Shown here piece by piece: positions 41,859 to 52,000 of a stretch of DNA of 64,000 nt. The translations under genes and the position numbers were made by a program. The notes under the pieces are model-generated. The model saw nothing but the letters and a program-made list of their open reading frames with translations. It was not told where the DNA came from and made no database searches. The stretch covers positions 248,001-312,000 of the forward strand of contig NZ_JASBRG010000005.1 of assembly GCF_029961145.1 (NCBI RefSeq), written 5' to 3'. Source of the DNA: Pinibacter soli. GTDB taxonomy: Bacteria; Bacteroidota; Bacteroidia; Chitinophagales; Chitinophagaceae. Every line of letters begins with the position of its first letter. Positions within the stretch are counted from its first letter, which is position 1.

Positions 41859-43814
41859 TTACCAAACTTTTATTTTTTGCATTCCATCACCTGATATTTC
41901 AAAAGGACCAGGAAAAGGATTTGACATGTTTCTCTTTTTTCCTGAAAAATCCATGTCGATTTTTATGGCCGTGCCATCTGTATTTTCAAAAGGCAGATCC
42001 GGAACGATGGCCTTGCTCAAGGTTGCTGTGGTCACGGGCTTCCGCTGGTTTGTTATTTTGCTTTTATTAAGTGCTATTTCGAGGTAGATGCTTTTTCCTT
42101 CTTCGAGCAAGCGGGCACTGGCATCGAAATTTGTATCCACTACTGCATTTTTTTCAATGGCATTTTGATCATGATATTTGCTCATGCTTTCTTTCGCCTG
42201 TTTGTTCATCTCTCCAAATCTCTTTTTTTCGTCTTTGGCATTTTGGATCATTACGGTTCCTTTTGTATACACGTTACCAGAAAAAACCACTGGCAGTAAT
42301 GCTTTGCTGTACTCAGAAACATTAGCCTGCTTCACAAAAAGGTTGTTGACAAATTGAATATCTCCACCTGGGTTATCGTGCAGGGCCGCAACGAATGTTG
42401 AATGTGGCTTATGAAATGGCGTTAACCGGCTGTCATAATTTATGACCGTCATTTTGCCGGCAAAAAGATTATGAGCAAAAGCAGCACCGCTGGAATTCAT
42501 CGCCAAATTTGTTTCTGACAGCATGATGTTATTGCTTACCAACATTGGTCCATGATTTACTTCTAAAAAAATATCAGTGCCGTTGTCGTTAAACAAATTG
42601 TTTTTGATTTGTGCGCCCTGCGCCATCCAATCCAACCAAATGCCCATGTTGGTTTTGTAAATGTGATTGTTTTTGATTTGAACATCTACACCTCCGTGAA
42701 ATTTAATGCCTGCCATTTCTGCGCCGTCAAACAACTGCCTTACATGTATGTCGTGGATCACATTACCTTCAATAACACTGAACGCACAGCCCATACTGCC
42801 AACAATGCCGGTTTGCTCACAATAGGCAACAGTATTGTTACGCACAATATGCCCGCCAACAGTGCCTTTGTTCCAGCCATAAGCGAGCGCCCTGTTGATA
42901 GTGCCAACATAACCTTCAGCTGATTCCGTTTGATTGTTGTCGTGATCATCGCCATATTTTCCTAATGATATGCCGACGCATTTTGAATATTGAATTACAT
43001 TGTTTTCAATGATCCATCCTTTGCTCCAATGTGTTCCAATCAAACCCATTTGTTCAGCCGTAGGTGGCGCCCAATTCGTAGCGGCCTGTTCCATGGTAAA
43101 GCCGCGAACTGATATGTAATTGATGAATGATTGAGCAGGATAAAAAACAGTTGGACGAACGTTTATCTCAACCAACTCATTGTTGGGGTCGACGCCTTTA
43201 AATTGCGCCCAAATGGTAGTTGTATTACTATCTGCTTCTGCCCACCAGAGTTGATTTTTTTCATTGGCACTTGTTATTACTTCATCCTTGCCGGCAGCCT
43301 CCATGAGCCAGTCGCCATTAAGATACACTGCACCTCTGTGATATTTTCTGTCTTTTGGTTTCGGCCAAAACCAATCGCCATGAATCAATTCTTTATAAGG
43401 ATTAAACTTCCCGAAAAATGCGTCAGGAATTTTCACTACCCATGTATCGTGGTTCAGTTTTGTCCAGCCCTTCACTATTTCAGAACCTTTCACCACAACT
43501 TTTTCACCTTTTGCAGCCTGGTATACGATCCGCTCCTGGTCGGAGTTGCCGCCGCGTGGTGGCGTTATCTGCTCACGATAAATTCCTTCATGTACAGTAA
43601 TCACATCGCCCGGCATGGCCATATTCGCAGCAGCCGTAATTGATTTAAAAGGCTTCTGCACGCTGCCGTCATTTTCGTCATTGCCGTTTATGGAAATATG
43701 ATACTCTTTCCCATATCCTTGCGTTTTTTTTTGCGCAACGCCATTAAAAAAAGCAGTGATAAAAAACAAAACTGCAGAAAATCTCAAAACAGCAATCGAT
43801 TTGTACATAAGCAA
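41859..43814 (-). CDS. GH120-type beta-xylosidase, right-handed beta-helix
   Basis: 651 residues with a signal peptide (MLMYKSIAVLRFSAVLFFITAF). It opens EYHISINGNDENDGS, KPFKSITAAANMAMPGD, VHEGIYREQITPPRGG, KVVVKGSEIVKGW, the N-terminal pattern of GH120. GIWLDW gives D395 and FLEVNHGP gives E418. They are 23 residues apart, the same as the nucleophile Asp382 and acid/base Glu405 of the characterised GH120 XylC. The family removes xylose from xylo-oligosaccharides. It is the last gene of a minus-strand cluster with GH36, a phosphoesterase-like lipoprotein and an acetylesterase, which together fit side-chain trimming of a hemicellulose. Confidence 0.82.
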   Translation of the reverse strand: MLMYKSIAVLRFSAVLFFITAFFNGVAQKKTQGYGKEYHISINGNDENDGSVQKPFKSITAAANMAMPGDVITVHEGIYREQITPPRGGNSDQERIVYQAAKGEKVVVKGSEIVKGWTKLNHDTWVVKIPDAFFGKFNPYKELIHGDWFWPKPKDRKYHRGAVYLNGDWLMEAAGKDEVITSANEKNQLWWAEADSNTTTIWAQFKGVDPNNELVEINVRPTVFYPAQSFINYISVRGFTMEQAATNWAPPTAEQMGLIGTHWSKGWIIENNVIQYSKCVGISLGKYGDDHDNNQTESAEGYVGTINRALAYGWNKGTVGGHIVRNNTVAYCEQTGIVGSMGCAFSVIEGNVIHDIHVRQLFDGAEMAGIKFHGGVDVQIKNNHIYKTNMGIWLDWMAQGAQIKNNLFNDNGTDIFLEVNHGPMLVSNNIMLSETNLAMNSSGAAFAHNLFAGKMTVINYDSRLTPFHKPHSTFVAALHDNPGGDIQFVNNLFVKQANVSEYSKALLPVVFSGNVYTKGTVMIQNAKDEKKRFGEMNKQAKESMSKYHDQNAIEKNAVVDTNFDASARLLEEGKSIYLEIALNKSKITNQRKPVTTATLSKAIVPDLPFENTDGTAIKIDMDFSGKKRNMSNPFPGPFEISGDGMQKIKVW

Positions 43815-43869
43815 CTATTTTATGAAAATCCTGAATTATGAGTTTTATTTTTTCAAACCAATATTCTCT

Positions 43870-45750
43870 TTATTGAATTTTAGTCGCTTCAATAAGCAGC
43901 GCGGAATGCGGCATTAACATGGTAACATGATATTCATTTTCACCGATGCCAATGGAGTGACCACCCCATTTATTTGTCAGCTGATATCTTCCGCGAGGCA
44001 ATTTAATAACACGTTGTACGGCAGTGTCACCCCAGTTAAATACGGAGTACACAATGCTGTTCTTTAAATCAGAAACACCTACTTCAAATTTTTCATTTTC
44101 AAATCGTGCTGCTGTTCCAGTTGGCGGAACTATTTTTTTCAACATTGCGAGATGTGCCGGAGTAATTTTTGTGAGATCATCTCCGCTTAGCAGCATACCA
44201 CCTGTTGCATAAATAACTGTTGCATGAAACTGAAATTCGTTTTCTGAAATTCCCGGTTCAGTTACAGCGGCCTTGCCGCCTGCATCATAAACAACATCGT
44301 CAGCCCCTTTGCCCGATAACAAAATGCAGTCAGGATCATTCCACCACAAGCGTCCGTTCTGCCAGCCTCTCAACAAATTTTCTTTACCAACGCTTTTGAA
44401 TGAATTCCAGTTAGGGGCAATATCCATCGAGCTGCGTGAGCCATGAATCAATCCCAATGAGGCCCATACCGGATGATTACAACCTAATAAGAATGCATCT
44501 CCTGATCCTTTACGAATCGCCTCCATTCCACGACGATAGGCCTCTATCCTGGTGGCCGCTTTATCATAATGCACACCACCATGAATGGCGCCCCAGTAAT
44601 TGGCATCCAGTTTAAAATAAGTGCAGCCCCACTTTTCCTTCAATGTTTTAAATAGTTGCGTTAAATACGCCTGCACTTGAGGATGCGTTCCATCCAAAAC
44701 ATACCAGGGGCCCTGGCGCCAGCCACCAAAGCCAATTTTATCTGAGCGCAATGGATTTCCCAAAGAGTCTTTTACCATCCAGTCTGGATGTTCCTTGAAT
44801 ATCTTCGATTCCGGGCTTGCAATGAAAGGAGCCACCCACAATGCAGCTTCCAGGTTCTTTGATTTAATTTCATTCAACACCTGCGTTATGTTACCGCCAA
44901 ATGCTTTTCCCGCGTCGAGCCAATCTCCCATCCATGGCTGATAACCATCATCGATCTGGATATATTTTAACTGCGGTAAATTTTGAGCGATCCATTGCGC
45001 ATTGTCTGAAACATTTTTAGCGGTAACGTGCGGGCCGTAACATGCCCATGAGCACCATCCCATTGGTTCGGAATGGTTCATTTTCGGATGATGCACATTG
45101 ATGGCAGCCGTCAGCCGATCATACAGCTTTTCTCTGTCGCTGCCTGCAATTGCCATAAACTCTTCGAGGTTCCATTCCTCGCCGGGTTGCAATGTCAAAT
45201 GCTCGCAATCCATTGAAATACGCAAACGCATAGCGTCAAAGGAAAAACGTGAGATAAACTTGTTACAGGATGTGGTTGCCAGCAACAAGCGATCGTTTGG
45301 CTGAACCTGTAAGGTGAGCATTCCATAAGCGGTCCGCATCTTCTCCGGCTCCGGAATTTTATAATGATTTCTGTCGGTGTAAGTGCCCCAGTCTTCGGGC
45401 TTTGCGAGCGTCCCTCCTATTTGTGCCAACTTTTGAAAGCCCTCGCCGTATACAGGCGTATTGGCATTCAACCCGTGTTGTAAGTCAAACACAACTACTT
45501 CGCTAATGCTAAGAGGTTGTGTGGATATATTTTTAACAGACATCTCACACAAATCGCCCTTCCATTTGCGATTTACAATTACTGATGACGAAGAAGCAAA
45601 ACTGCCGTCAGACAAAACAACTTTTGACGGTGCTTTTTTTAATGCCGTTAAAAAGTCTTTAGCGTTTTTTTGTGGCGGCACACCGTCATAGGCCCAGCTT
45701 TTCAGTGAAACCAAAATTGCAAGAAGAGGTATAACTAAAAGTTTATTCAT
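43870..45750 (-). CDS. GH36-type alpha-galactosidase, secreted
   Basis: 626 residues with signal peptide MNKLLVIPLLAILVSLKSWA. An N-terminal beta-sandwich (about 25-215) precedes a TIM barrel with GWCSWACYG (from 231), IQIDDGYQ (about 265), AALWVAPF and YFKLDAN (K380, D382). The KxD Asp is the clan GH-D nucleophile; SSMDIAPNW (about 436) probably carries the acid/base. A small C-terminal beta domain ends HSALLIEATKI. It releases alpha-galactose from galactosides or hemicellulose side chains. It lies 56 bp from the GH120 gene. Confidence 0.85.
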   Translation of the reverse strand: MNKLLVIPLLAILVSLKSWAYDGVPPQKNAKDFLTALKKAPSKVVLSDGSFASSSSVIVNRKWKGDLCEMSVKNISTQPLSISEVVVFDLQHGLNANTPVYGEGFQKLAQIGGTLAKPEDWGTYTDRNHYKIPEPEKMRTAYGMLTLQVQPNDRLLLATTSCNKFISRFSFDAMRLRISMDCEHLTLQPGEEWNLEEFMAIAGSDREKLYDRLTAAINVHHPKMNHSEPMGWCSWACYGPHVTAKNVSDNAQWIAQNLPQLKYIQIDDGYQPWMGDWLDAGKAFGGNITQVLNEIKSKNLEAALWVAPFIASPESKIFKEHPDWMVKDSLGNPLRSDKIGFGGWRQGPWYVLDGTHPQVQAYLTQLFKTLKEKWGCTYFKLDANYWGAIHGGVHYDKAATRIEAYRRGMEAIRKGSGDAFLLGCNHPVWASLGLIHGSRSSMDIAPNWNSFKSVGKENLLRGWQNGRLWWNDPDCILLSGKGADDVVYDAGGKAAVTEPGISENEFQFHATVIYATGGMLLSGDDLTKITPAHLAMLKKIVPPTGTAARFENEKFEVGVSDLKNSIVYSVFNWGDTAVQRVIKLPRGRYQLTNKWGGHSIGIGENEYHVTMLMPHSALLIEATKIQ

Positions 45751-45840
45751 TGTGTTTTTGATGTCTATTTTTTATACAGATTGCAGATCAGCAATTATCA
45801 ATCAACACTTACAATAAATGATGGCCGGTTTGCAATAAAG

Positions 45841-46644
45841 TTAGCGCTTAGATTTCGCGGAACGGGTACAACTTAGTTTTATCCATACAGGCAAATGATC
45901 AGATGCCACTGGTTCATTTTCTACAACTGACTGTAAAACATTAAACGTGTATCCGTCTTGTTTTCTGGCCATAATGTAGTCGATGCATTCTGTCGGTTTG
46001 TTTGCAGGTATGGTAAGCTTCGTGGTATCACTTAGCACGTTCCAGTTTTTTGCAAACGCTTTTATCACTGGTGAAGCCGGAGTGGTATTCAGGTCACCGC
46101 CAAGCAATACAGGTTTCGAATACTTTGCAGTAAGTTCATCTATTAGTGCGACGGATTTTATTCTGTCTTCTTCTGTCAATGAAAAATGCGTGCAGGCAAA
46201 AACATAATTTTTCATTTCAACAACTACCACACTTCTTCTTTCTTCTTTTCCCGGCAATGCAATACCTTCTACGTGCAAAGGCTTTTCTTTTGAAAGAATA
46301 CCAATTCCATATTTGCCTCCCTGGTAATCGATGGACGCATGATACGTGGGAATCATTCCCGTTAAACCCGCCAGCTCGTGTAACACACTCAGATGTTTAC
46401 TTCTGTTGGTAGCGCTGTCCAGTTCCTGTATTGCCACTACATCTGCATTGACCTTTGAAATAACTTTGGCAACACGTTGATAATTCACTGTGTTGTCCAT
46501 ACCCAAACAGTTTCTGACATTGTATGTGAGAACAGTAAGGGTTTCGCTTGCAGAACTTTGTGCCTGCTTACCAGATTTGCAACTCAAACTAAACGCTAGT
46601 GCAGAAACAATAACTGCACAATTCAATATCTTTTTCATTTTCAA
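45841..46644 (-). CDS. endonuclease/exonuclease/phosphatase (EEP) family lipoprotein
   Basis: 267 residues. The signal ends at the lipobox ALAFSLSC (Cys near residue 22), so the protein is membrane-anchored and exported. EEP motifs: LTVLTYNVRNCLG, VVAIQELD (metal-binding Glu), CTHFSL, LLGGDLNTTP (D, N) and ASDHLPVW (D, H). Exported EEP proteins in CAZyme clusters probably act as phosphodiesterases, possibly on phosphorylated glycans or lipids, but this is not shown. It sits 91 bp from the GH36 gene and 195 bp from the esterase gene, on the same strand. Confidence 0.85.
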   Translation of the reverse strand: MKMKKILNCAVIVSALAFSLSCKSGKQAQSSASETLTVLTYNVRNCLGMDNTVNYQRVAKVISKVNADVVAIQELDSATNRSKHLSVLHELAGLTGMIPTYHASIDYQGGKYGIGILSKEKPLHVEGIALPGKEERRSVVVVEMKNYVFACTHFSLTEEDRIKSVALIDELTAKYSKPVLLGGDLNTTPASPVIKAFAKNWNVLSDTTKLTIPANKPTECIDYIMARKQDGYTFNVLQSVVENEPVASDHLPVWIKLSCTRSAKSKR

Positions 46645-46838
46645 TTTTGATGTAAACTACTCTTAAAATTTATCCGGCTATTTGGCCGCAATCGTGTCTT
46701 CTATTTTGATCACCTCTGTCTTTGCTGAAAGCAATCTTTCTGCCGTTTTAATGCGACAATACTACTCTTTAAAACCCGCTTATGGTTTATGTATACTATC
46801 TAAATACTACACTTTTTTAGCTCTATAGCTTATTCACA

Positions 46839-48800
46839 TCAATATTCATACTTTGTTTGTCTCGTCATTCCCTCCCAGTCATCTGTGCGGAAGGGCGAAG
46901 CCGGCAAACCGTCTGCATTATATAAATTTGCGTCTTCGGCGTTGTCAAGCCATCCATATCTTACCGCTACAGGATTTGCTATTTCTGGGCTAAATACAAT
47001 CACCTTATTGTTTTGGATATAGGCAAGCGCCCATTTGAACTGCTTATCGGCGCCCGCTATTTCAAAGGTTTTTAACTGGCCATACTTGTCTTTAACTATA
47101 AGACCCTTTCCCGTTTCTGTAAAGTCAAGAACTATTTTATTGCCATCAATTTGCATTGATTTATATAACGGTCCGCAAGGCGCAATGTCTTTACCATAAG
47201 TTTTGTTCAGCGCATTTAAAGCAAGCCGCAATCCAACATCCTGCTTGTTTTTGGGATGAAGATCCTTAGGATCGCCAATATCAATTGCAACCGCCATTCC
47301 TGTATTTGGCAGCGACAGTGCTTTTGCCTGTGCATCTCTCAACTCTGCCCATTTGCTGCCTTTGGTGGTATTTTCCCTGTGTGCGTCATATGTGGCAAGT
47401 TGCACAAAATAAAAAGGAAAATTACCCTGCATCCATTTGTTGCGCCAATCACTTATCATTAATGGGAACATGGTCTGGTATTGATATGCACGGTTTGCGT
47501 TTGCTTCACCTTGGTACCAGATGGCTCCTTTGATCGTGTATTGAATCAACGGACTGATCATGCCGTTGTACAAACATGAAGGATTGATACCAGGATCAAT
47601 AATACTCCTGAACGAAGACGTGTCTACCCTCGCTTTCCATGCACCTTCCAGCGATATGGGCGGCTCAGCATCAATCGTTAATTGCAAATTGTTTGCATTA
47701 CCAACAATGCCGCCATCACCGGCCAGATCGGTTATTTTAATAGCGATTACATTTTTTCCTGCCTTCAGTAAACCTGCAGAAACATTGTACTTGCGCGGAG
47801 TGTTCGAAGGCTCACCCGCTTCCGTTCGGCCAACAGGTATTCCGTTTATATAGGTTTCATCTGCATCACCAATTTGTGCGAGTTCCAACAATGCATTTTT
47901 CTTTGCCTGCACTTCTGTAACTGTTACGTCCTTTCTGTACCACACTACTCCGTCGAAACCGCGCAGCCCTTGCTGTTCCCAGGGTTTGCGTGCCATTAAA
48001 GTTGCCCACTGCGCATCATCATAACCGGCATTCTTCCACGATTGCGTGTCGTTTGTTATGATGCCATTTTGAAATACAGAAATGCTTTTTACCAGGTTTT
48101 GATAACGGTTTTTGGCTGCCTGGGAAATGTCTCCGGCATTTTGCCTTGCAACTATTTCTTTAAAATCCGGATGGGTGACTAATGCTTCTTTTGATGTCCA
48201 TGCTTCAATGTTCGTTCCTCCCCAGCAGCTAACAATAAGTCCAATCGGAACGTGAGTTTCCTGCTGAATTTTTGTCGCAAAAAAATAAGCAGCGGCGCTA
48301 AACTTTCCGGCTGTTTGCGGTGAACAGGTTTTCCAGTCTACAGGTAAAATATCGTTCTGTGGCGATAGTGCTGCATTTTGTTTAACTGTTACGCATCGTA
48401 TCCGGGGATAGTCTGCATTCGCAATTTCCTGTCGCGCATTTACCGCACGATCAAGCGTAAACTCCATATTTGATTGTCCGGAACATATCCATACATCACC
48501 AACCAAAACATCATTAATCGCAATTGTATTCTTCCCTTTTATTTGCAGTGCGTAAGGGCCGCCTGCTGCAATGGGACTGAGTTGAATTTTCCAATTTCCC
48601 TTTTTGTCGGCCTTCGTAGTTTTTGTCTGGTTGGAAAAAATAACAGTGATCTTTTCATTCTTTTTCGCCCATCCCCAAATGTTGATTGGCACATCACGCT
48701 GTAACACCATACCATCGGAAAATATTGCGGGCAACTTTACTTCCGATCTTGGAAGAAGATATGCGAACACCAACGTCAGCAAGGCAAATAATTTTTTCAT
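46839..48800 (-). CDS. sialate O-acetylesterase-type (SASA/CE20-like) carbohydrate esterase
   Basis: 653 residues with a signal peptide MKKLFALLTLVFAYLLP. SGNH-type catalytic motifs: CSGQSNMEF with Ser110, SCWGGTNIEAW, and IWYQGEANA with further Gln/Glu contacts; the C-terminal DLHPKNKQDVG carries the D/H pair. A beta-sandwich of GH2 sugar-binding type (about 250-380) is inserted in the SGNH domain, as in CE20-like enzymes. It removes O-acetyl groups from glycans. It is first in the cluster with EEP, GH36 and GH120 genes and divergent from the LacZ-type gene, so it may deacetylate the hemicellulose before the glycosidases act. Confidence 0.88.
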   Translation of the reverse strand: MKKLFALLTLVFAYLLPRSEVKLPAIFSDGMVLQRDVPINIWGWAKKNEKITVIFSNQTKTTKADKKGNWKIQLSPIAAGGPYALQIKGKNTIAINDVLVGDVWICSGQSNMEFTLDRAVNARQEIANADYPRIRCVTVKQNAALSPQNDILPVDWKTCSPQTAGKFSAAAYFFATKIQQETHVPIGLIVSCWGGTNIEAWTSKEALVTHPDFKEIVARQNAGDISQAAKNRYQNLVKSISVFQNGIITNDTQSWKNAGYDDAQWATLMARKPWEQQGLRGFDGVVWYRKDVTVTEVQAKKNALLELAQIGDADETYINGIPVGRTEAGEPSNTPRKYNVSAGLLKAGKNVIAIKITDLAGDGGIVGNANNLQLTIDAEPPISLEGAWKARVDTSSFRSIIDPGINPSCLYNGMISPLIQYTIKGAIWYQGEANANRAYQYQTMFPLMISDWRNKWMQGNFPFYFVQLATYDAHRENTTKGSKWAELRDAQAKALSLPNTGMAVAIDIGDPKDLHPKNKQDVGLRLALNALNKTYGKDIAPCGPLYKSMQIDGNKIVLDFTETGKGLIVKDKYGQLKTFEIAGADKQFKWALAYIQNNKVIVFSPEIANPVAVRYGWLDNAEDANLYNADGLPASPFRTDDWEGMTRQTKYEY

Positions 48801-48935
48801 TGGCTGCTTTTAGAATTTGCGTGCATGTTAGGCAATAATTGAAACAATTCAAGTAATTATTGCCTTTCTTTTGTTATGTTTTCCGGGTAGTAAAAAAGGA
48901 GTAAAACAATCATGTTGTTTTGAAACAGAGATCAA

Positions 48936-48984
48936 TTTGTGTCGATTTAGCTATTTTTTATTTTGCAAAATGCAAACGTTTGCA
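48936..48984 (+). promoter_or_regulatory. promoter and LacI-type palindromic operator of the LacZ-type gene
   Basis: TTTG (48936-48939), 19 bp, then TATTTTGC (48959-48966) match the Bacteroidota -33/-7 pair. The 14-bp perfect palindrome TGCAAACGTTTGCA (48971-48984) covers the predicted start point and fits the LacI-family consensus TGnAAnCGnTTnCA. TTTTGCAAAA (48961-48970) is an adjoining palindrome. The leader to the ATG is about 48 nt. Confidence 0.72.
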
Positions 48985-49020
48985 CAAAAAATCATAATCT
49001 CGCATATAAAACGCTCAAAC

Positions 49021-52000
49021 ATGTCTCTTGTATCGAAATTTCTAAGCATTATTTTATTCGGCTCACTAAGTGTCGCTACAGGCACAGCCGATGTGCTTGC
49101 CCAAACACCTCCGCCAATATTAAGACCGGGAACAGATTACCCTGCAGAACTTGAAAATCCTGAATGCCTGGGAATTAATAAGGAGCCATATCATGCTACA
49201 TTAATGCCTTATGCGAATTTGCAGGAAGCATTGAAAGCCAATCGCAGAGCTTCTTCATATGCACAAAGCTTAAATGGCAACTGGAAATTTAACTGGGTAC
49301 CAAGCCCGGAAAAAAGACCGGTTGATTTTTATAAAACTGATTTTGATGTTTCTAAATGGAAAGAGATCCCTGTTCCTTCCAACTGGGAAGTACAAGGTTA
49401 TGGCACGCCCTTCTATCGCAACAATGGCTATACGATTAAACGGGATTATCCAAGAGTGATGAGTGAGCCGGATAAAAAGTTTACAGCTTATATTGAAAGA
49501 AATCCCGTTGGTAGTTACAGACGAGATTTTGTTGTTCCTCAAAACTGGAACGGCCGACGCATCTTCATCACATTTGATGGTGTTGACTGTGCTTTCTTCA
49601 TTTGGGTAAATGGCGAAAAAGTTGGTTATAGTGTTAATAGCCGTAATGCCGCAGATTTTGATTTAACGAAGTACGTAAAGCCGGGGAAAAACACACTGGC
49701 TGTTGAGGTGTATCAATACAGTTCAGGCACATGGCTCGAGGACCAGGATATGTGGCGCCTGCACGGCATTTTTCGCAATGTAACATTGTGGAGTTCGCCG
49801 AAAGTGCATATGCGCGATTTTTTTGTAAAACAAGATCTTGATAAGGAATATAAAAACGCAACAGTTGAAGTAGTAACGAAGGTTAAAAACTTTGGAGAAA
49901 CGAGCAGTGGCGCTCAAACTTTTACAGCGGTTTTATATGATGCAACCGGAAAAGAAATTGCTAAAGGCAGCGCCGCAGGAAAGCAGCTGAATGCCAAAGA
50001 AGAACAACAGTTATCAATCAAATTCGCGGTTAATAATCCGGCTAAGTGGACTGCAGAAACACCGGTATTGTACACTGTTGTTTTAAAAGCTTCGGGCGGT
50101 GAAATATTATCTTCCAAAATTGGGTTCAGAAAAATAGAGATCAAAGGAAGAATATTTACTGTAAATGGAGTGCCTATAAAATTAAAGGGCGTTAACCGTC
50201 ATGAGCATTGGTCAGATGTGGGCCATGCAATCACTGAAGAACAAATGATCAGGGACCTGCAGGTGATCAAGCAAGGCAACTGTAATCATATACGCACTTG
50301 TCACTATTCTGACGATCCGCGCTGGTATGAGTTGTGTGACGAATGGGGCATTTGGCTGGTGGCAGAAGCGAATGTAGAGTCGCATGGATATGATGGAAAA
50401 TTTGATGAAGAGCCAACCATCAAATCAGCAATTATAGATCGCAATATTGCAAATGTTGAAAATTTCAAGAACCATCCTTCTGTTATTATCTGGTCGCTTG
50501 GAAATGAGTGCGGCAAAGTAGGCTCCAACTTTGTAGAAGCGATGCACAAGATCAAAGAAATTGATTCGAGCCGTCCTGTACACTATGAACGTTTTGGCAC
50601 AGGCGAAAAGAATCCTGCTGATCTTGATGGAAGAATGTATGGTACGCCGGACAGCTATGCAGCCATAGCAAAAAACAAACAACTAACGAAGCCATTTTAT
50701 ATTTGTGAGTTTGTGCATGCTATGTTCAATTCAATGGGTTCGTTGTCGGAATACTCAGAAGTGTTCGACAAAAATCCTGAGATTGTTGGCGGTGCGATCT
50801 GGGAATTCCAGGATCAGGCATTGTGGAACAAAAGAAATCCGGCGCATCCTATACTGGCTTATGGTGGCGGATTTGGTGAATTTCCAAACAACGACTACTT
50901 CATACACAAAGGTGTGGTTTCCTATGACAGGGCAACAACGGGCACGCATGTGAAACCCCATTTTCCTGAAATGAAAAAAGCGTTTCAGTGGATAGGCACA
51001 ACACTGACAGACACAGCCTCCGGCACTATCGCCATAAAAAACAAATTCCAGTTCATTTCATTAGATGGATTTGCCGCGAGATGGCAATTAACGGAAAATG
51101 GAGAAATAATCAGTAGCGGAAATTTACTGCTTCCTCACGTTGCTTCATTAGGCGAAACAAAAATTTCTGTTCCGTATAAAAAAACATTTAAACCAAAGGC
51201 CGGAGCATCATATTTTCTTCGCGTTTCTTATGTTCAAAAAGAAAAGACCTTGTGGGCGGACAAATATTTTGAAGTAGCATCCGAACAATTCGAGTTGCCG
51301 TCAAACGCAGCACCAGCTATAGACCATGCTGCACAAAATGTTTCACTAACAAAAAACGACAGTTCAATAATAGTGGAGGGAACGGGCTTTCTGGTAACGT
51401 TTGACAAACGCACCGGAGCATTAGCACAGATAGCAAGAGGCTCTGAAAAATTGCTTGCAGCCGATGGTTACTCCAAACTAATTTTATGGAGAACACCGCA
51501 TCGCAACGATGACAACTGGGCCTTTGACAACTGGAAGAAATTTGGGTTAACCGATTTGAAATTTTCCGTGGTTGGCATTAAGACAGAACCAGTTGGTAAA
51601 GCTTCCGTGAGAATTACATCAACCGTTAAGGCAGAAGGCAAGGAAGGTTTTGCAGTTTACCATACTGCCACTTACCTGGTTGATGGCCGTGGCGTTATAA
51701 ACGTTGATAACAACTTGCAATTTGAAGGTCCAAGAATTAACCTGGCCCGAATTGGTGTAAGATATTTATTCAATAAGCAACTGGATCGCTTGAATTACTT
51801 TGGTCGTGGTCCATGGGAAAACTATTCTGACCGTAAACAGGCTGCTGATGTGGGCGTTTATTCCATTAAAGTAGATGACCAGTATGAATATGAAAAGCCG
51901 ATGGAGCATGGCAACCGTGAAGATGTGCGCTGGGCAAAACTGCAAGGCCCGGGTCTCACTCCTTTATTGGTAAAGGCAGATGAGCACTTAATGCAAATTT

